Shown: positions 45,735 to 55,685 of the stretch, piece by piece | How the letters are laid out: the number at the start of each line of letters is the position of its first letter | Position numbering within the stretch: position 1 is the first letter of the stretch | DNA from: Sporosarcina ureae | GTDB taxonomy: Bacteria; Bacillota; Bacilli; Bacillales_A; Planococcaceae | DNA length: 64,000 nt | Direction: 5' to 3' | Assembly (NCBI RefSeq): GCF_002109325.1 | Contig: NZ_CP015348.1 | Span: 2,481,501-2,545,500 of the forward strand | Made by a program: the position numbers and the translations under genes | The notes under the pieces: generated by a model | Seen by the model: the letters and a program-made list of their open reading frames with translations, nothing else | The model's database searches: none | What the model was told of the DNA's origin: nothing

Positions 45735-45888
45735 TCACTTGTTGCAGATTGAACTAGACAAACGTACACGATACTTATGCTGAAGAAGGCTTAGAGACTT
45801 TCTTTGGACGAGTACAGGACTAGATTTCCAAGGGGGGAAGCTTCCCCCTTTTCTCATTCAACTAAGCGCACGAAAGGAGACGTTACAC

Positions 45889-47715
45889 ATGACGACTACA
45901 CCAAATAATCTAACGAGTAGACCCATTATCGCTATTGAACAAGCAAAGCTAGAAGCAGGAGAATCATTCGAAGTAGGTAGTTTCTTCTTGAATGGAGAGG
46001 GAATCTTTCACACAACGAAAGAAAAAGGAACAGGCGAACTTGTCACAAGAAAAATTAGTGAACCTTTGTTTATCAAACACTCAGTTCAGAATCTAGATTC
46101 ACAAGTAGTCGAACTAGTACTCTGCTACAAGTATAAGGGGAAATACCTTGAACGAAACATCGGTCTAATAGAACTCAACCCGATTGAATTGCTGAAGCTG
46201 TTGAGTTTCGGGGTAGATGTAACACATACTCAAGTCAAACTAGTCGCAAGCTTTCTTCAAGAACAACAGAAACGAGCACCGCACCAAGAACTCTTTCAAG
46301 AAGTGGGGTGGCATGAGGATGAAGAAATGAATCTAGTTTTTCGGCATCATCGTGTTCATCCTTACTCAGTTCTTGCACATGCTCGGAATGATTCGAGGGA
46401 TGGAAAATATAACTTGGAACCACATGGAGAACTATCTGTATTCTTGAACATGATTCAAGAAGAAGTCATGGGGAACACCGCACTAGAAGCTGCGTTGTGT
46501 ATGGGCTTCTCTGCTCCATTGGTTGGTTACTTATCTAAGAAGTACAGTGACATCGGTACGTTGTTAATACATATTGTGGGAGATAGTACAAAAGGCAAAA
46601 CAACAGCCGCCTTGTTAGCTATTTCCCCCTTTGGAGATCCATCCAGCAAAGAAAAAGGGTTAATGAAAACATGGAATGGAACAGGAAATGCCATCATCAA
46701 TCAGTTGGCTGAAAATCATGGAATTCCGGTTGTGTTAGATGAGTTATCCATGAGTACTGCACAAAATCTCACCTCAGAAATCTATGTATTAACGCATGGT
46801 GTTGAAAAGTCACGCTTAAATGAATACATGAAGCAGCGGAAACAAGGGAAGTGGGCAACAACGCTTATCTCAAACGGGGAACAATCCCTCTCCGTTAGAA
46901 CCAATCAAAACACGGGACTTAGTCTCCGTCTCATGGAGCTTCCCAATGTGGAATGGACATCTTCCGCAAAAAATGCAGATGCGATTCGCAAGATCATTCA
47001 AGACCATTACGGTCATGCAGGTGAAGAGTTCCTAGCGTACATCTTTGCCGAAGGTGTCTCACTCATCGAAGAGAAGTGGGACGTGTGGCAAAAACGGTTC
47101 ATTGATTTATTGCCACCCAGTCAGTTCCGTTCAAGAATTGCGAAAAAGTACGGGATCTTACTAGCGGCTGGAGACCTAGCTAATGAATCTCTTCATCTGG
47201 GCTTGGACTTAGAAGCTATTCTACTGTTCTTTGTACAGAACGAAAAGGAACAGATGTCAGCAAGGGATATTGGTGGAAAAGCCTTAGACTTTATCACACA
47301 AGAAATCATTCAACACCAAGCGAACTTCCGTAGAGAAGGCAGCTATCATAGCCCACTCAATTGTTGGGGAAAGATGTTCATCCATCCAGATGGTGTGGAA
47401 GTTGCGTTTCTTAAAAATGTGCTAGAACACCAATTGCGTCTAGGTGGATTTGAGGATGCTAAGATCGTGATACGTGATTGGAAAGAAAAAGGATTATTAC
47501 TGACTGAAGGAGATAGAAGCACCAAACGAACGAAGATTTTTGAGGCATCTGAGCAAGCAGAACGCCAGAAGATTCACGGAAGTAAACCTGTACCAAGTAA
47601 ACTACAGGATACGACCTACAATATTAAACTACCACTCGATACGTTGGAGGGACTCATTGAAGCACCTGAACAATCACTCGATCTAACTGATCCATCGAGT
47701 CGCTTTACAATCTAG
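45889..47715 (+). CDS. DUF927-domain helicase-like protein (Cch/MCM-like)
   Basis: A 608-residue protein. The DUF927 core spans about residues 85-420: FQEVGWHEDEE, Walker A GDSTKGKTTAALLA (about 227-240), Walker B-like PVVLDELS and an arginine-rich sensor region near NTGLSLRLMELPN. The C-terminal 170 residues contain a likely winged helix. DUF927 proteins are replication helicases of mobile elements; the staphylococcal SCC protein Cch is an MCM-like member. RBS GAAAGGAGACG. Suggests that the element replicates after excision. Confidence 0.85.
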   Translation: MTTTPNNLTSRPIIAIEQAKLEAGESFEVGSFFLNGEGIFHTTKEKGTGELVTRKISEPLFIKHSVQNLDSQVVELVLCYKYKGKYLERNIGLIELNPIELLKLLSFGVDVTHTQVKLVASFLQEQQKRAPHQELFQEVGWHEDEEMNLVFRHHRVHPYSVLAHARNDSRDGKYNLEPHGELSVFLNMIQEEVMGNTALEAALCMGFSAPLVGYLSKKYSDIGTLLIHIVGDSTKGKTTAALLAISPFGDPSSKEKGLMKTWNGTGNAIINQLAENHGIPVVLDELSMSTAQNLTSEIYVLTHGVEKSRLNEYMKQRKQGKWATTLISNGEQSLSVRTNQNTGLSLRLMELPNVEWTSSAKNADAIRKIIQDHYGHAGEEFLAYIFAEGVSLIEEKWDVWQKRFIDLLPPSQFRSRIAKKYGILLAAGDLANESLHLGLDLEAILLFFVQNEKEQMSARDIGGKALDFITQEIIQHQANFRREGSYHSPLNCWGKMFIHPDGVEVAFLKNVLEHQLRLGGFEDAKIVIRDWKEKGLLLTEGDRSTKRTKIFEASEQAERQKIHGSKPVPSKLQDTTYNIKLPLDTLEGLIEAPEQSLDLTDPSSRFTI

Positions 47716-47767
47716 AGACAAAGGGCAATCCTTTGTCTTTTCTTACACCTAAAAGGAGGAAATTTAC

Positions 47768-48661
47768 ATGAATTCATCAGTAAAACAGAGCTTACTCATG
47801 CATCAAGCCATTCAAGAATTTGAAGAGTGGATAATCCGTAGAGGACTTAGTTCAGAAACTTTGAGAAGGTATTGCATGGACGTCAATCAATTTAGTCAGT
47901 GGGTAGCAGCTGTATTCAATGGACCTGTACTCATTGATGAAATTACCACAAAACACCTCGAAGGATTTGTTGAATATCTTTCTACTGAACGGAACTGTCA
48001 GCCAAGAAGTGTGAATCGTAAACTCAATGTACTATCCGTATTCTTTCAATGTATGGTGAAGAAAAAACACCTCGTAGAGAATCCCTTAGATGATTTTGAA
48101 CGCATGAAAGTACTCGACAAAGAACGTATCTTCCTCAGTAAAGAAGAAGTAGAACGTATCATCCAAGCAGTTGACCATCCAGTGATCCACTACTTTATCA
48201 TGACGATGGCATACACAGGTATTCGAGTAAATGAATGTATTCATCTAACCCTGAAAGACGTGGACTTTGAATCCAACTGTGTACGGGTGATGAATGGAAA
48301 GGGAGGAAAGAATCGAGTGGTTCCTATGAATCCACAGCTAAAAGAACAGCTTCAACTTTATCTATCCGAACACCGTCCCAAAACAGAATCCCTCTTCTTC
48401 TTTGCCTTGAAGAAGACAGGTTCAGTTAGTTCACAATACATCAACAAAACGTTAAAACTAGCATGTAAGAAAACAGGCATTGAAAAAAACGTGACCAGTC
48501 ACATCTTACGTCACTCATTTGCTAGTTACTTAGTTCAGAAAGACACGCATGTTGCAGTCATTCAACGATTATTAGGGCATGCAAGTTTAAAAACCACATC
48601 CATCTATCTGCACGTTCGACAAGAAGACATGCAAGATGCTATCAACCAAATAGACTTTTGA
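47768..48661 (+). CDS. tyrosine recombinase, second type
   Basis: A 297-residue integrase with the N-terminal core-binding domain (EEWIIRRGLSSETLRRYCMD) and all catalytic residues: TGIRVNE, GKGGKNR, HILRHSF, GHASLKT and TSIYLHV. RBS AAAAGGAGGAAA. More XerD-like than the other two and only distantly similar to them. Its stop lies 15 bases before the start of the next gene. Perhaps the element's own integrase, while the unit recombinases serve another function. Confidence 0.92.
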   Translation: MNSSVKQSLLMHQAIQEFEEWIIRRGLSSETLRRYCMDVNQFSQWVAAVFNGPVLIDEITTKHLEGFVEYLSTERNCQPRSVNRKLNVLSVFFQCMVKKKHLVENPLDDFERMKVLDKERIFLSKEEVERIIQAVDHPVIHYFIMTMAYTGIRVNECIHLTLKDVDFESNCVRVMNGKGGKNRVVPMNPQLKEQLQLYLSEHRPKTESLFFFALKKTGSVSSQYINKTLKLACKKTGIEKNVTSHILRHSFASYLVQKDTHVAVIQRLLGHASLKTTSIYLHVRQEDMQDAINQIDF

Positions 48662-48675
48662 GGGGGAAAAGCCAA

Positions 48676-49407
48676 ATGACACCATTTAATCCAGCGGTCT
48701 ATGAGGACCCTAAAATCAAAGAAGTATTGGAAATGCTTGCAGCAGGGAGCGACAAAGAGAAAATTGTAGAGCATTTTGGTCATAAGAATTGGAAGTCCAT
48801 TGATATGTATTTTAGGAGAAAGGGTTTTCGATGGAACAAGACCACCTTCGACCCTATTCCAGAACTAGCTACCAGTGCTGTAGACGAATCCAGATTTATC
48901 CATACAAAAGCTGCTCATGTCGTTCGCCAACTGAGTGTTAAACATGCAGATATCAGACAAATTGCTATCAAGAATGGTTTTCAAAACGTAGGGGAACTAG
49001 GCGAATATATGAAGGCGAACGGGTACGTTTGGGATACAGTTCTAAACAACTATGAGTATGATGTAACAACTGTACAGAAAGAAGATACTGCACCCAATCT
49101 ATCTGTCTTTGATGTGGTAGGAACTGAGAATGATGAGATTCAACAACTTGTGCGGTTCTTGTTGTCAAAGAAACACCGCTTAGTCGAACTATTGGAGACG
49201 GAAAACAATGGAACGTTACCGCGCTACACGTTTAAAGGGGGTAAAACGAACAAGACACTTGGCTTGCCTTCATCGGTACAAACGTTACTCCATGATTTCA
49301 GTACAGAATTTAATGTGACACAACGAGCCATCATTGAAATTTCTCTAGCGGAGTTTTTCAAAAAGTATGGATATGCAGAGCAATTGAATCAAGTTTTGTT
49401 AGAGTAA
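48676..49407 (+). CDS. DNA-binding-like protein with tandem motifs and RHH-like end
   Basis: A 243-residue protein started at ATG 48676 after GAGGGGGAAAA. Two similar segments (IVEHFGHKNWKSIDMYFRRK GFRW, and IAIKNGFQNVGELGEYMKAN GYVW) look like repeated helix-turn-helix units. The C-terminus KTLGLPSSVQTLLHDFSTEF, then NVTQRAIIEISLAEFFKKYG, fits a ribbon-helix-helix. It follows the recombinase directly and could be a directionality or partition factor. Confidence 0.6.
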   Translation: MTPFNPAVYEDPKIKEVLEMLAAGSDKEKIVEHFGHKNWKSIDMYFRRKGFRWNKTTFDPIPELATSAVDESRFIHTKAAHVVRQLSVKHADIRQIAIKNGFQNVGELGEYMKANGYVWDTVLNNYEYDVTTVQKEDTAPNLSVFDVVGTENDEIQQLVRFLLSKKHRLVELLETENNGTLPRYTFKGGKTNKTLGLPSSVQTLLHDFSTEFNVTQRAIIEISLAEFFKKYGYAEQLNQVLLE

Positions 49408-49438
49408 CGGGCGATGGGCTAACCATCCCCGTTTTTTT
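49407..49438 (+). terminator. terminator after the accessory operon
   Basis: CGGG-CGATGG and CCAT-CCCCG pair, followed by seven T residues. Confidence 0.8.
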
Positions 49439-49915
49439 GCTAGGTAGCACAGGCGATTCCCGTTGTTCCCATCGTTCCGCTCAAAAGCGACCATAGATAC
49501 TAAGGAATGAGGATTTGAAGAATCACTTGTAAGGAGATAGGGAGTTAACTGTACTGGAAGAGCGTAGTGAGGTTGATTGTTGGTGTATACATGAAAATGG
49601 TGTACTGTAGTTGGTTTAGACTTCACTTGTTGATTCGTTTCTATATTTTTATAGGTAAATGGGTTTTAAGGGATTGCGGGATTCGCTGGTCTCTCTTTCA
49701 TTTTCTATTTTTTTAGTTTCGGGTTTCATCGGTTTTGTCGGGACTTTTATTTTTTTCCTTGTTCAGCTTTCACTCTTCTTTTCCTAAGCTCTTCAAAAAC
49801 CACTTCTTTTTTCTGTCGTATTTTACTAAGCTCATTTTTTACGGAGGTACAGGAATGTTTGGGCTACTTGGGCTCTTAGAGCTAGATGCTAGTCTGTGAT
49901 TATTGGTTATTTTTA
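49439..49915. other. gap before the silent S-layer copy
   Basis: T-rich on the plus strand with no gene. ACGGAGGTACAGGAATG at 49841-49857 opens a frame of only 14 codons in a different frame from the S-layer copy. I see no promoter comparable with that of the expressed gene. Confidence 0.55.
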
Positions 49916-52802
49916 GGCGGTTAACGCTACTACTGTTGAAGTAACTATGAAGGATAAGGTTGACGCTGAAAACCTTAACTCTCTACACTTCACAATCGAC
50001 GGTTTGACTGTATCTAACGCTGCAGTAAAACAAACTGACGATAAGACTGTAGTATTGACAACTGCTGTTCAAAAAGGCGGAGAAAAGTACACAGTAACAT
50101 TGAATGACAAAGCAATCGGTTCATTCACTGGTGTATCTGCTGTTGTTCCTGAAAAAATCAAAATGACTCAAAGCTTCAACCAATCTAAAGTTGGTAAGCA
50201 AGTTATCCTTACTGCTGATATCGGCGTAAAAGAAGCTGGCGTTCCAGTAACATTCAACATTGACGCTCCATCTGGTTCATTGAACAAAGATATCATCGTT
50301 GAAGTACCGACTAACGCTGAAGGTCTTGCAACTTATTCCTACACTCAATACGCTGCAGGTACTGACGTAGTATCAGTTTACCCAACTGGTGCACCAACTA
50401 CTCGCGACGTATCTAAAGTATACTGGGGCGTTGAAGACATTCTTGCTGTTACAGAAAGTGCAACAGGAGAAGCTATCAACGGAACTACTCGTACTTATGA
50501 AGTAGTACTTCGTGATCCTGTAAACGGTCAGCCATTAGCTAACCAAACAGTAAACGTAGCATTCAAAGAAAACATTGATTCTGCTAACGGAACGAACGCT
50601 GTACTAGCTGATCCACGTACTGGTACTGCTGCAGTGACTCCATTCCAGTCTGCAACAAACGAAAGAGCATTCTCTATCGTAACGGATGCAAATGGTAAAG
50701 CAGTATTCACATTAACAGGTGCAAACACGAAAGTTACACCAATTGTTTACCTTGACAATGCATCAATCGGACATGGTATTGCTGGTAACGGTAACGGACG
50801 TTGGGAAGCTGGCGAACTACAAGCTGTTCTACCGACTGTTGAGTTCAAAGGTGCTCAGTCAGGCTACACATTTGACTTCGGTACTATGACAAGTGCAGAG
50901 TATGCAACGGGTCTAACTAACAACCGTGAGTACAAAGTAACTGTGAAAAAAGCAGACGGAACACCATATGCAAACGGTCAAGTACAACTTGGATTTGAAG
51001 AAATCCTTGACAACAACCTAAGCACAAACACTTCTGCTGTTTACACAAACAAAGCAGGTACTGCTAACAACGGTCAGCGTATGACTGCTACTGCAGACGA
51101 TAAAGGTGTGGTAACATTCTATGTTGCTGAGCCGACTGTTGCATCACAAAATGTAAAAGCAACACCTGCAATCTGGATAGATCTTGATGCAGCTGGAAAC
51201 ACGAATGGAGTACGTGAATCTGGTGAGCCACAAGCTCTTGCACCAAGCACTACGTTCCAACAAACATTGGCAGCTAGCTCTGCACTTGCGGTAACTTCAC
51301 AAGCAACTGAAGGACCACACGTGACAGGCGATACCGTAAATGCACGTTTCCAATTGTTGAACCAATCTAATCAATTGTCTACAACAGCTGGATTTAACCG
51401 TGTAACTTACACAATCACAAATACATCTGGCGCAGCAGTAACATTCAGACCGTCATTGACTGACCAAACATCTGGTGCTTCATTTACTAACATGACAACA
51501 TCATTTGCAAATGCAACGCCAACTGCATTCACTAACAATTCTGCAGTGACAATCAATGCTGGTTCAAGTATCACGATTTCTGGTACAGCACCTGGATTCA
51601 CAGCAGCTGCTGGAACAACTCCAGACGTATCTACAACGAACCGTGCGTTATTATCATTTGCAGCACCTGATCAAGCGAACTCATTCGACATCAGTGCAAC
51701 TGGTACAGCAGTACGCGCAACGGCTACTTCAGATGCTCGTAACGTAACAAATGTTAGCCAAGCTGCAAAATCATTGTCAGTAGTACGGGCTACTGTGGCA
51801 CAGAACGCTACTACGTATGCAGGTAAAATCATTGGCTTTACTACAGATGATGATACTGCAGCAGCCACATTTGGCCGTGTAGTTGTTCAATTGGATAATG
51901 GTTCAAACATTGTGGTACCTTACAAAGCTGCAGATACAGTTCGAATCGGAACAGATGGAAACTTTGCTGGAACGTTCACAGCAGCTACATTTGATCAGTT
52001 TGAAAATAAACTAGCTATTGATAATCGCCTAAAAGTTGCTTATGTAGCAGCTGGTGCTTCAACATTAGATCTTGCTAACGTGAAGAACATTGGTTCTACT
52101 GGCAATGCTAAAGGAAATACAGGTGGTCCAATTTCTAATGGTTTTGCAGGAACAACAGCAGTTCCATATCAAGCTGAAGTAGTTGCCGCTCCTGGAGTGT
52201 ACTTCAGTAATACAATTTCTGGTTCAGTTGGTACAGGTTCTATTACTGTAACTGATGGTACAGATGCGTTGGCCATTAACATTACTGCTACAACACCTGC
52301 AACGATTGCTACTGAAATTACTGACGCATTAGCGGTCTATAATACGAACCCAGGTAACGCTGCTACAACTGTTGATATTACAGCAGTTGCTGAAGGTGGA
52401 AAGGTTAAATTGAGTGGAGTTGCCAATACAAATTCAGCTGGTGTTACAGCTTCAAGCATGCCTGAGTTTAACGTCGCTACTGTAGCTAATAAAGTAGCAG
52501 CTCCAGCAGTAGCAGCACAGTATGACTTTGATCTTTCTGGCTTAACTTCAATTACAGCTGGCGATAAGTTCACTGTAAATGGTACTACTTATACTGCAGT
52601 AACAAGTGGTGGAAGCTCGGCATTGAAAACATTCACAGTTGCTGGGGGAGCAGGAAACCTAAATGCTGATATTGCGGCACTAGCAACAGTTGTAAATAAT
52701 GTTGATACTACTTTCTCTGCGTCTTCAACTACTACTGTACTTGAATTAACACAACGTGTAGCGGGAACAGGAAATATTCCAGCGAACATTACTAAACAAT
52801 AA
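49916..52802 (+). pseudogene. silent S-layer cassette lacking promoter, signal peptide and SLH domains
   Basis: Similarity to the expressed gene starts sharply at AGGCGGTTAAC (49915-49925 versus 34162-34172), just after an in-frame TAG, and runs without gaps at a constant offset of 15,753 bases to about 51,753, nearly identical. It then weakens (shared GKI-GFTT, FENKLAIDNR, LANVK) and from about 52,090 the sequence is unrelated to the expressed gene. The frame is open to 52802. The first internal ATG (49947) has no ribosome site. It cannot be exported or anchored as it stands, but intact coding frame suggests selection as a donor for recombination. Confidence 0.9.
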
Positions 52803-52880
52803 CAACAAATGGGTGCCTGTGCATCACACAATTCAGACACTACTCTGATAATATGATAGTCTAGTAACTGATAGAAATAT

Positions 52881-52915
52881 GATCCTGTGGGGAGCAATCT
52901 CTGCAGGGTCTTTTT
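52881..52915 (+). terminator. terminator of the silent S-layer copy
   Basis: GATCCTG and CAGGGTC with inner GGAG/CTCT, then TTTTT: the same hairpin as after the expressed gene. The preceding 60 bases (CACACAATTCAGACAC, ATAGTCTAGTA) are also shared. Confidence 0.88.
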
Positions 52916-52978
52916 CTATTCCCATCGTTTCTACTCAACTTTCAACCATATATTATCATCCTGAATAGCTAATCTACT

Positions 52979-53007
52979 GACCTTACTTCCTTCATCGGAG
53001 TAAGGTC
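52979..53007 (+). promoter_or_regulatory. conserved leader hairpin before the RadC-like gene (unit B)
   Basis: GACCTTACTTCC pairs with GGAGTAAGGTC, one bulged T, followed by TATTTTAATTGGAGG. Compared with unit A, the outer pairs have changed on both sides (AAGCC/GGCTT to GACC/GGTC). Confidence 0.6.
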
Positions 53008-53031
53008 TATTTTAATTGGAGGAGATGTTAC

Positions 53032-53541
53032 ATGATGAAGTATGGAACGAATGTTGAACAGATGGAATGGTCTATGGTAAAGGAAGAAGGTAAACATGTC
53101 CCTGCAAAACGAGTGGATATTGTTTCGGTTCGGTTGTTGAAGGAATCAAGTCTGTTGTATAAGGATCGTTCGATCCGAAGTCCGCAAGACGGGTATAACT
53201 TGTTTAAGCAATTCTTGGGTGAATTGGATAGGGAGTATTTTGTAATTATATGTTTAAATGTAAAAAATCAACCGACCGCCATTAGCGTCTGTCACATTGG
53301 CAATCTAAATTCATGCATTGTAAGCCCGAGAGAAATTATGAAAACAGCAATACTTTCAAATGCTGCATCGATAATTCTGCTTCACAATCATCCTTCCGGC
53401 CATCCCAAACCTTCACAGGAAGATATTGATGTAACAAGGCGCTTAAAAGATGCTGGCAGTATTATTGGCATTGATGTGCTCGATCATTTGGTGATTGGCG
53501 ATGAAAGCTTTGTGTCACTGAAAGAGGAGGGGCATTTGTGA
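53032..53541 (+). CDS. RadC-like JAB/MPN-domain protein (unit B)
   Basis: A 169-residue paralogue of the protein at 40082, similar over the whole length, with SPREIMKTAILSN and LHNHPSGHPKPSQEDID carrying the metal ligands. RBS GGAGGAGAT. The two copies differ at many positions, in contrast to the almost identical S-layer segments beside them. Stop overlaps the next start (GTGA). Confidence 0.88.
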   Translation: MMKYGTNVEQMEWSMVKEEGKHVPAKRVDIVSVRLLKESSLLYKDRSIRSPQDGYNLFKQFLGELDREYFVIICLNVKNQPTAISVCHIGNLNSCIVSPREIMKTAILSNAASIILLHNHPSGHPKPSQEDIDVTRRLKDAGSIIGIDVLDHLVIGDESFVSLKEEGHL

Positions 53542-53864
53542 ATGAAGGAATGCTGAGCAGAGAGTTAGAATGGTTTGTAAGAACTCTGGCAAGTGAATTT
53601 GGTGTGTTCGTTTCTACAAGGGAGGTGGCAGTGGAGGCTGTTGAGTTAGGTGTAGAAGAAGTGGATGAATGTTATCTTCCGCTGGAAGTAGTAAAAAATC
53701 TGCCGGAAACATTCTTGTACGAATTGATGATTGTTGATGACGCCGGTTCAAATGAATGGCTAGGGGCAGTGGCATTTCATCCCAATAGTCCAGAATGGTG
53801 TTTACAACTTGTACAGAAAAATGGAGAATTACTCTACCGAAAGCCGTTGCGACTAACACTATAA
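53538..53864 (+). CDS. conserved unknown of the duplicated unit (B copy)
   Basis: A 108-residue protein starting at GTG 53538, overlapping the RadC-like stop, with GAGGAGGGG as ribosome site. Shares RELEWFVRTLASEFG, YELMIVDD and FHPNSPEWCLQLVQKN with the copy at 40588. Function unknown. Confidence 0.7.
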   Translation: MNEGMLSRELEWFVRTLASEFGVFVSTREVAVEAVELGVEEVDECYLPLEVVKNLPETFLYELMIVDDAGSNEWLGAVAFHPNSPEWCLQLVQKNGELLYRKPLRLTL

Positions 53865-53881
53865 TGAAAGGAGTGTTCGAG

Positions 53882-54181
53882 ATGTTTTCACCTGATAAAC
53901 CGATCTTTGTTACGAGTACTATTGCAGAAGAATTGCCTGCTGAGCACCGACAATTCATTCACCAGTACATTGAGGACAATCATGAATTGATGACAGATAA
54001 TCTTCAAGTTTTTACATTCTATGAAGAACATGGCCAACAATTTCTTTCTCAGCGACAAGAAAACCTTGAGAGAAACACAACCCTCTTTGTCGCGTTGAAG
54101 AATGATCAACCTATTAATTTGACTCTTTATATGCGGAGTCAGGTCGAAAAAGGAACGATTATTATGTATCTCGATGACTAA
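53882..54181 (+). CDS. DUF960-like protein, divergent copy
   Basis: A 99-residue protein from ATG 53882 (RBS AAAGGAGTG). DNLQVFTFYEEHGQQFLSQR parallels DYLQVFELEENDGKQAIVQR of the protein at 55686, which fits DUF960 better. DUF960 genes are regular companions of recombinase genes in staphylococcal SCC elements. This copy has lost part of the pattern. Unit A has no DUF960 gene at this position. Confidence 0.6.
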   Translation: MFSPDKPIFVTSTIAEELPAEHRQFIHQYIEDNHELMTDNLQVFTFYEEHGQQFLSQRQENLERNTTLFVALKNDQPINLTLYMRSQVEKGTIIMYLDD

Positions 54182-54302
54182 TAAATAGGGATATTAGTAA
54201 AAATAATATTTCGAAGAACTCCTTGTACCGACATAAAGTGCTGTTCTGCCGAATTGTAAATTGCTAAATCGAAATTTGCTGTCACATCTGTCAGTAGACT
54301 CG

Positions 54303-54340
54303 CGACATTTCTTAGTAAACGGACACTACGACTCACGACA
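54303..54340. repeat. paired CGACA boxes, unit B
   Basis: CGCGACA and TCACGACA place CGACA at 54303 and 54336, 33 bases apart as in unit A. A third CGACA lies at 54229. The gap continues with the hairpin ACTCACGCC/GGCGTGAGT (54416-54447) just before the micropeptide. Confidence 0.4.
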
Positions 54341-54476
54341 TTACTAATTTATAAATAGCCGAATGGCGAAGGATCGATGTCTCCAAAGGGATTCTGTCAA
54401 ATTCATCATACTAAAACTCACGCCATTATTATAAAACAGGCGTGAGTACATGAAATTCTGAAAGGATGTGAAAGAA

Positions 54477-54557
54477 ATGTGGGTAAAAGTTCTAGTACCG
54501 ATTGCGGTAGCAGTTGCGACAGAGATTGTAAGAGAAGTAGCAAAGCAAGCAAAATAA
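54477..54557 (+). CDS. micropeptide of the duplicated unit (B copy, 26 residues)
   Basis: ATG 54477 after GAAAGGATGTGAAAG. MWVKVLVPIAVAVATEIVRE then VAKQAK: a hydrophobic helix with a basic tail. Placement between the paired CGACA boxes and the recombinase terminator, and the shared start MW and alternating A/V helix, match the 36-residue peptide at 41123. Confidence 0.6.
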   Translation: MWVKVLVPIAVAVATEIVREVAKQAK

Positions 54558-54558
54558 G

Positions 54559-54598
54559 GGTCATGGATGCGAATCATGCATTCATGGCCTTTTTCTTT
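54559..54598 (+). terminator. terminator between the micropeptide and the recombinase (unit B)
   Basis: GGTCATGGATGC pairs with GCATTCATGGCC, followed by TTTTTCTTTT. Equivalent to 41320-41364. Confidence 0.75.
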
Positions 54599-54611
54599 TG
54601 GAGGGAGATTC

Positions 54612-55490
54612 ATGGATGACTTATTGACGGAGTTTAGAACTTGGTTGCTTGAAGACGGTAAAAGTCCAAGAACGGTAGATTCATATTGCCATGACGTGCA
54701 ACAGTATCATATTTATTTAGTGGAGAAGGCAGTTGACGATCAGCAGCTGCTTTCTCGTTTCCTCTTTGTTCAATATAAGCAACAAGTTCAGAATCGTAAG
54801 CTAGCTATCAGTACGATTAACAAAGCCATCAACAGCTTGAAAGTTTACAACGACTTCCTTCAGATGAAAGGACTCGTAGAAGAGAACTTCATTCAGTTGA
54901 AAAGAGACCAAATCCAAATTGCGACCGGCAGTGAACATGTTGTCACGACGTTAACGGAAAATGAAGTGGAAAAATTACTTTTTTACGTAGAAGACAAGAT
55001 GAAAGTAACGTCTAGGAATAAATTGATACTATACCTTTTACTATATACCGGTGTTCGTGTAACTGAGTTGATTCAGATTAAACTAGCGGACATTGACCGA
55101 TTGACAGCCACATTAACTGTCAGAGGGAAAGGAAATCGGGTTCGGGAAATCAGTTTACGACAAGATGTGCTTGTGCTTATTACTGAATATCTAAAGGGAG
55201 AGAGAAGCGAATCTAAGTTTGCGGATAGCGAGTACCTGCTTGTCAGTCAAAGAAGTGAAAAACTTCATCGGGATTCGGTTAGAAGCTGGTTAGCCATCAT
55301 TTCTGAGGAAGTAGGATTCAAGCTTCATCCTCACATGTTTAGGCATACATTCTGTACTAGGTTGTTGAATAAAGGAGTGGATATTACGACGGTTAGTAAG
55401 TTAGCTGGACATGCCAATGTTAACATGACGATAAAATACTACATTAACATTACGCGTGAACAGAAACAGGACGCAGTGGAAAAACTGTAA
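54612..55490 (+). CDS. tyrosine recombinase (XerC/D-like), unit B
   Basis: A 292-residue paralogue of the recombinase at 41394. I start it at ATG 54612 after GGAGGGAG; the in-frame ATG 54567 lies inside the terminator hairpin. Catalytic residues are in TGVRVTE, GKGNRVRE, HMFRHTF, AGHANV and IKYYINI. After the gene GTTCTGTT is inverted as AACAGAAC near 55489-55530. No gene is evident between 55491 and 55685. Confidence 0.92.
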   Translation: MDDLLTEFRTWLLEDGKSPRTVDSYCHDVQQYHIYLVEKAVDDQQLLSRFLFVQYKQQVQNRKLAISTINKAINSLKVYNDFLQMKGLVEENFIQLKRDQIQIATGSEHVVTTLTENEVEKLLFYVEDKMKVTSRNKLILYLLLYTGVRVTELIQIKLADIDRLTATLTVRGKGNRVREISLRQDVLVLITEYLKGERSESKFADSEYLLVSQRSEKLHRDSVRSWLAIISEEVGFKLHPHMFRHTFCTRLLNKGVDITTVSKLAGHANVNMTIKYYINITREQKQDAVEKL

Positions 55491-55685
55491 GTTCTGTTTT
55501 GGGAACAGTCAGCGACAGCACGCGACAACAGAACAGAAAACGTTCAATCGCTTTCCAAACCTGTTTCATGGACAATCGTTCCCGTGGAGAAAATGGAGAG
55601 CGATTTTTCATGTGTCAACCACCAAACCGGCAGCGTGAAAAGTAATGACAGAAGAAAAGCAAAGTTCGAGGGGAGGTAATCATTG

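Noticed and set aside
49855..49899. 14-codon frame with a good ribosome site before the silent S-layer copy
   Set aside because: Too short and in a different frame from the cassette; no evidence that it drives expression of the cassette.
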